From Treponema sp. UBA3819 (GTDB taxonomy: Bacteria > Spirochaetota > Spirochaetia > Treponematales > Treponemataceae), in the NCBI GenBank assembly GCA_002369025.1, contig DFDV01000120.1, positions 1 to 6,271 on the forward strand: 6,271 nucleotides of DNA, in the 5' to 3' direction. Below the pieces are notes generated by a model. The model searched no databases and was not told the origin of the DNA. It worked only from the letters and a program-made list of their open reading frames with translations. The stretch's first letter is position 1. Each line of letters opens with the position of its first letter. This document shows positions 5,156 to 6,271 of this stretch, in pieces. The position numbers were made by a program, and so were the translations under genes.

Positions 5156-6271
5156 TCATACTCCTCTGTATACGCCAAGCAGGCGCACATCTTCTGCTTT
5201 TGCTTTGAGTGCGTTCAGTACTTTGCGTACATATTTTTCCTTATCTTTAACACTTTCGTCAAGTACGGCATCCGCATAGAACCAGTAGCGCCAGGGTTTT
5301 CCCGCAATGGGGCGGCTTTCCAGACGGCTCAGGTTCAGGTGGGCTTCCTGGAAAATTCCCAGACATTCATACAAGGCGCCGGGCTCGTTATTAGTGCTGA
5401 ACATGAAGGACGCCATGTTTGGTGAAGAACCTTCGCCCAGCTGCTGACGGAAAGCCTGTTCTGCCGCATCTCCTGTCAGATGATTGGGAGCGATAATTAC
5501 AAAGCGGGTGTAATTGCGGGGGTCATCTTCAATTCCCTCTTTGAGGACTTCCAGTTTGTAGAGTTTGGCATTTACGGCGCTTGCAATGGCAGCATTTTCC
5601 GGAGATGCTTTTTCGCTCACCAGTTTTGCAGCCGTTGCCGTAGAGACTGCTTCAATCTGGATCCAGTCCTTGTGGTCAAAGAGATAATTATGACACTGGC
5701 TCAAAGCCTGGGGATGAGAGTAGACCGTTTTAATCGTGTCCAGAGTCGCTCCCTTGCAGGCCAGAAGGGAATGCTGAATGCGCAGGGTGATGGAGCCAAC
5801 GATAGAGACATCTTCAAAAGATGTAAGGTTATCGTAATTCTGATAGACCGAACCTGCCAGACTGTTTTCAATAGGAACCATGCCATAATCTGCACGGCCG
5901 TCTACAACAGCCTGAAAAAGTTCACGGAAAGAATCCACCGGCTCGGCCTTTACACTGCCGTCAAAATAGCGGTCAATAGCCTGTTCTGCATAGGCACCTT
6001 TTTTGCCGCTGAAAGCACAAAGGATTTTTTCTTTTTTTGTACCGTTTGTTTTTTCTACGGTAATAGCCTTGGGAGATTTTTTTGCCGCCCGGATATGGGC
6101 AACGGATTTTCCAACTACAGGGGCAAGAGCTTCAATATCCCGCATAAGTTTGTCAAACTGCTCAGGGTAAAGAGCCTGGGCCGCATCGCTCAAAGCCTTT
6201 TCCGGGTGACAGTGCACTTCTACGATGATACCGTCTGCACCACTTGCAATGGCAGCCAGTCCCATAGGCGG
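5156..6271 (-). CDS. DAHP synthase / prephenate dehydratase fusion (5' end outside window)
   Basis: The reading frame enters from the right edge; 371 residues are visible, and the Met at 6265 is internal. Residues 1-55 (PPMGLAAIASGADGIIVEVH, then HPEKALSDAAQAL) are the C-terminal end of a type I-beta DAHP synthase, including the metal-binding Glu of EVH (18-20) and Asp of SD (28-29). A basic, Lys-rich linker (about 56-82) leads to prephenate dehydratase, which converts prephenate to phenylpyruvate for phenylalanine synthesis. Its motifs are FSGKKGAYAEQA (87-98), VPIENSLAGSV (132-142), SHPQALSQC (185-193) and the catalytic NYTRF (253-257). A C-terminal ACT domain (about 288-362) has GAL (298-300) and ESRP (318-321), the known phenylalanine-binding motifs, so end-product inhibition is expected. 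No chorismate mutase lies between the two enzymes; one could precede the DAHP synthase outside the window. The dehydratase part corresponds to the pheA product. It is the first visible gene of an operon with ilvH, and its promoter is not in the window. Confidence 0.93.
   Translation of the reverse strand, partial: PPMGLAAIASGADGIIVEVHCHPEKALSDAAQALYPEQFDKLMRDIEALAPVVGKSVAHIRAAKKSPKAITVEKTNGTKKEKILCAFSGKKGAYAEQAIDRYFDGSVKAEPVDSFRELFQAVVDGRADYGMVPIENSLAGSVYQNYDNLTSFEDVSIVGSITLRIQHSLLACKGATLDTIKTVYSHPQALSQCHNYLFDHKDWIQIEAVSTATAAKLVSEKASPENAAIASAVNAKLYKLEVLKEGIEDDPRNYTRFVIIAPNHLTGDAAEQAFRQQLGEGSSPNMASFMFSTNNEPGALYECLGIFQEAHLNLSRLESRPIAGKPWRYWFYADAVLDESVKDKEKYVRKVLNALKAKAEDVRLLGVYRGV
5161..5166 (-). 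promoter_or_regulatory. Shine-Dalgarno of ilvH inside the upstream gene
   Basis: GAGGAG on the minus strand sits 6 bases before the ilvH ATG (5154) and within the last codons of the upstream gene, whose TGA is at 5156-5158. The stop and start are separated by one base (TGATATG). Ribosomes finishing the first gene could restart on the second, so the two products are probably coupled. This site fixes the ilvH start at 5154 rather than 5190. Confidence 0.8.

Noticed and set aside
5155..5190. Longer ilvH start at 5190
   Set aside because: The added 12 residues are out-of-frame reading of the upstream gene's end and the family begins at the MSKYVLSVLVEN region; GAGGAG fits the start at 5154.

Overview
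The window (6,271 bp, moderate G+C) looks like chromosomal DNA of a bacterium, most likely a spirochaete of the Treponema type. That is inference. It rests on the relaxed lipobox of a large surface lipoprotein, a stand-alone class III nucleotide cyclase paired with an orphan gene, and the general codon style; no rRNA or other phylogenetic marker is present. Amino-acid biosynthesis genes (aromatic and branched-chain) argue for a free-living or gut/rumen species rather than an auxotrophic pathogen.

Layout, left to right. Positions 1-258 hold no recognisable gene. They contain a strong 11-bp hairpin with A/T flanks, a GC-rich block of short direct and inverted repeats, and a good sigma-70-like promoter placed so that transcription would begin at or beside the ATG of the next gene. 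Positions 259-1535 (+) are a two-gene unit: a pentapeptide-repeat protein with an N-terminal Cys/His cluster, overlapping by ATGA with a metallo-beta-lactamase-fold protein that has lost two zinc-site-2 histidines. Positions 1522-3258 (-) encode a large predicted lipoprotein with a C-terminal HExxH...E gluzincin-like zinc peptidase signature; its 3' end overlaps the preceding gene tail to tail by 14 bp. Positions 3259-3330 are a short divergent promoter region. Positions 3331-4650 (+) are a second two-gene unit: an unrecognised 171-residue protein and a soluble class III nucleotidyl cyclase homologue with all metal and transition-state residues but non-standard base-specifying residues. Positions 4663-6271 (-) are a biosynthetic operon read from beyond the right edge: a fused DAHP synthase / prephenate dehydratase-ACT protein (5' end cut by the window) followed after one base by the acetolactate synthase small subunit.

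How the parts work together. The right-hand operon joins the first step of the shikimate pathway, the phenylalanine-specific branch step and the regulatory subunit of the first common step of branched-chain amino-acid synthesis. Both proteins carry ACT domains, so amino-acid feedback is the common theme. The cyclase pair looks like a small signalling module of unknown output. The pentapeptide/MBL pair is translationally coupled but its function is unknown. No tRNA, rRNA, CRISPR array, insertion sequence or attachment site was seen. The best candidates for something undescribed are the one-zinc MBL coupled to the Cys/His pentapeptide protein, the cyclase with altered specificity positions beside an orphan gene, and the DAHP synthase-prephenate dehydratase fusion.
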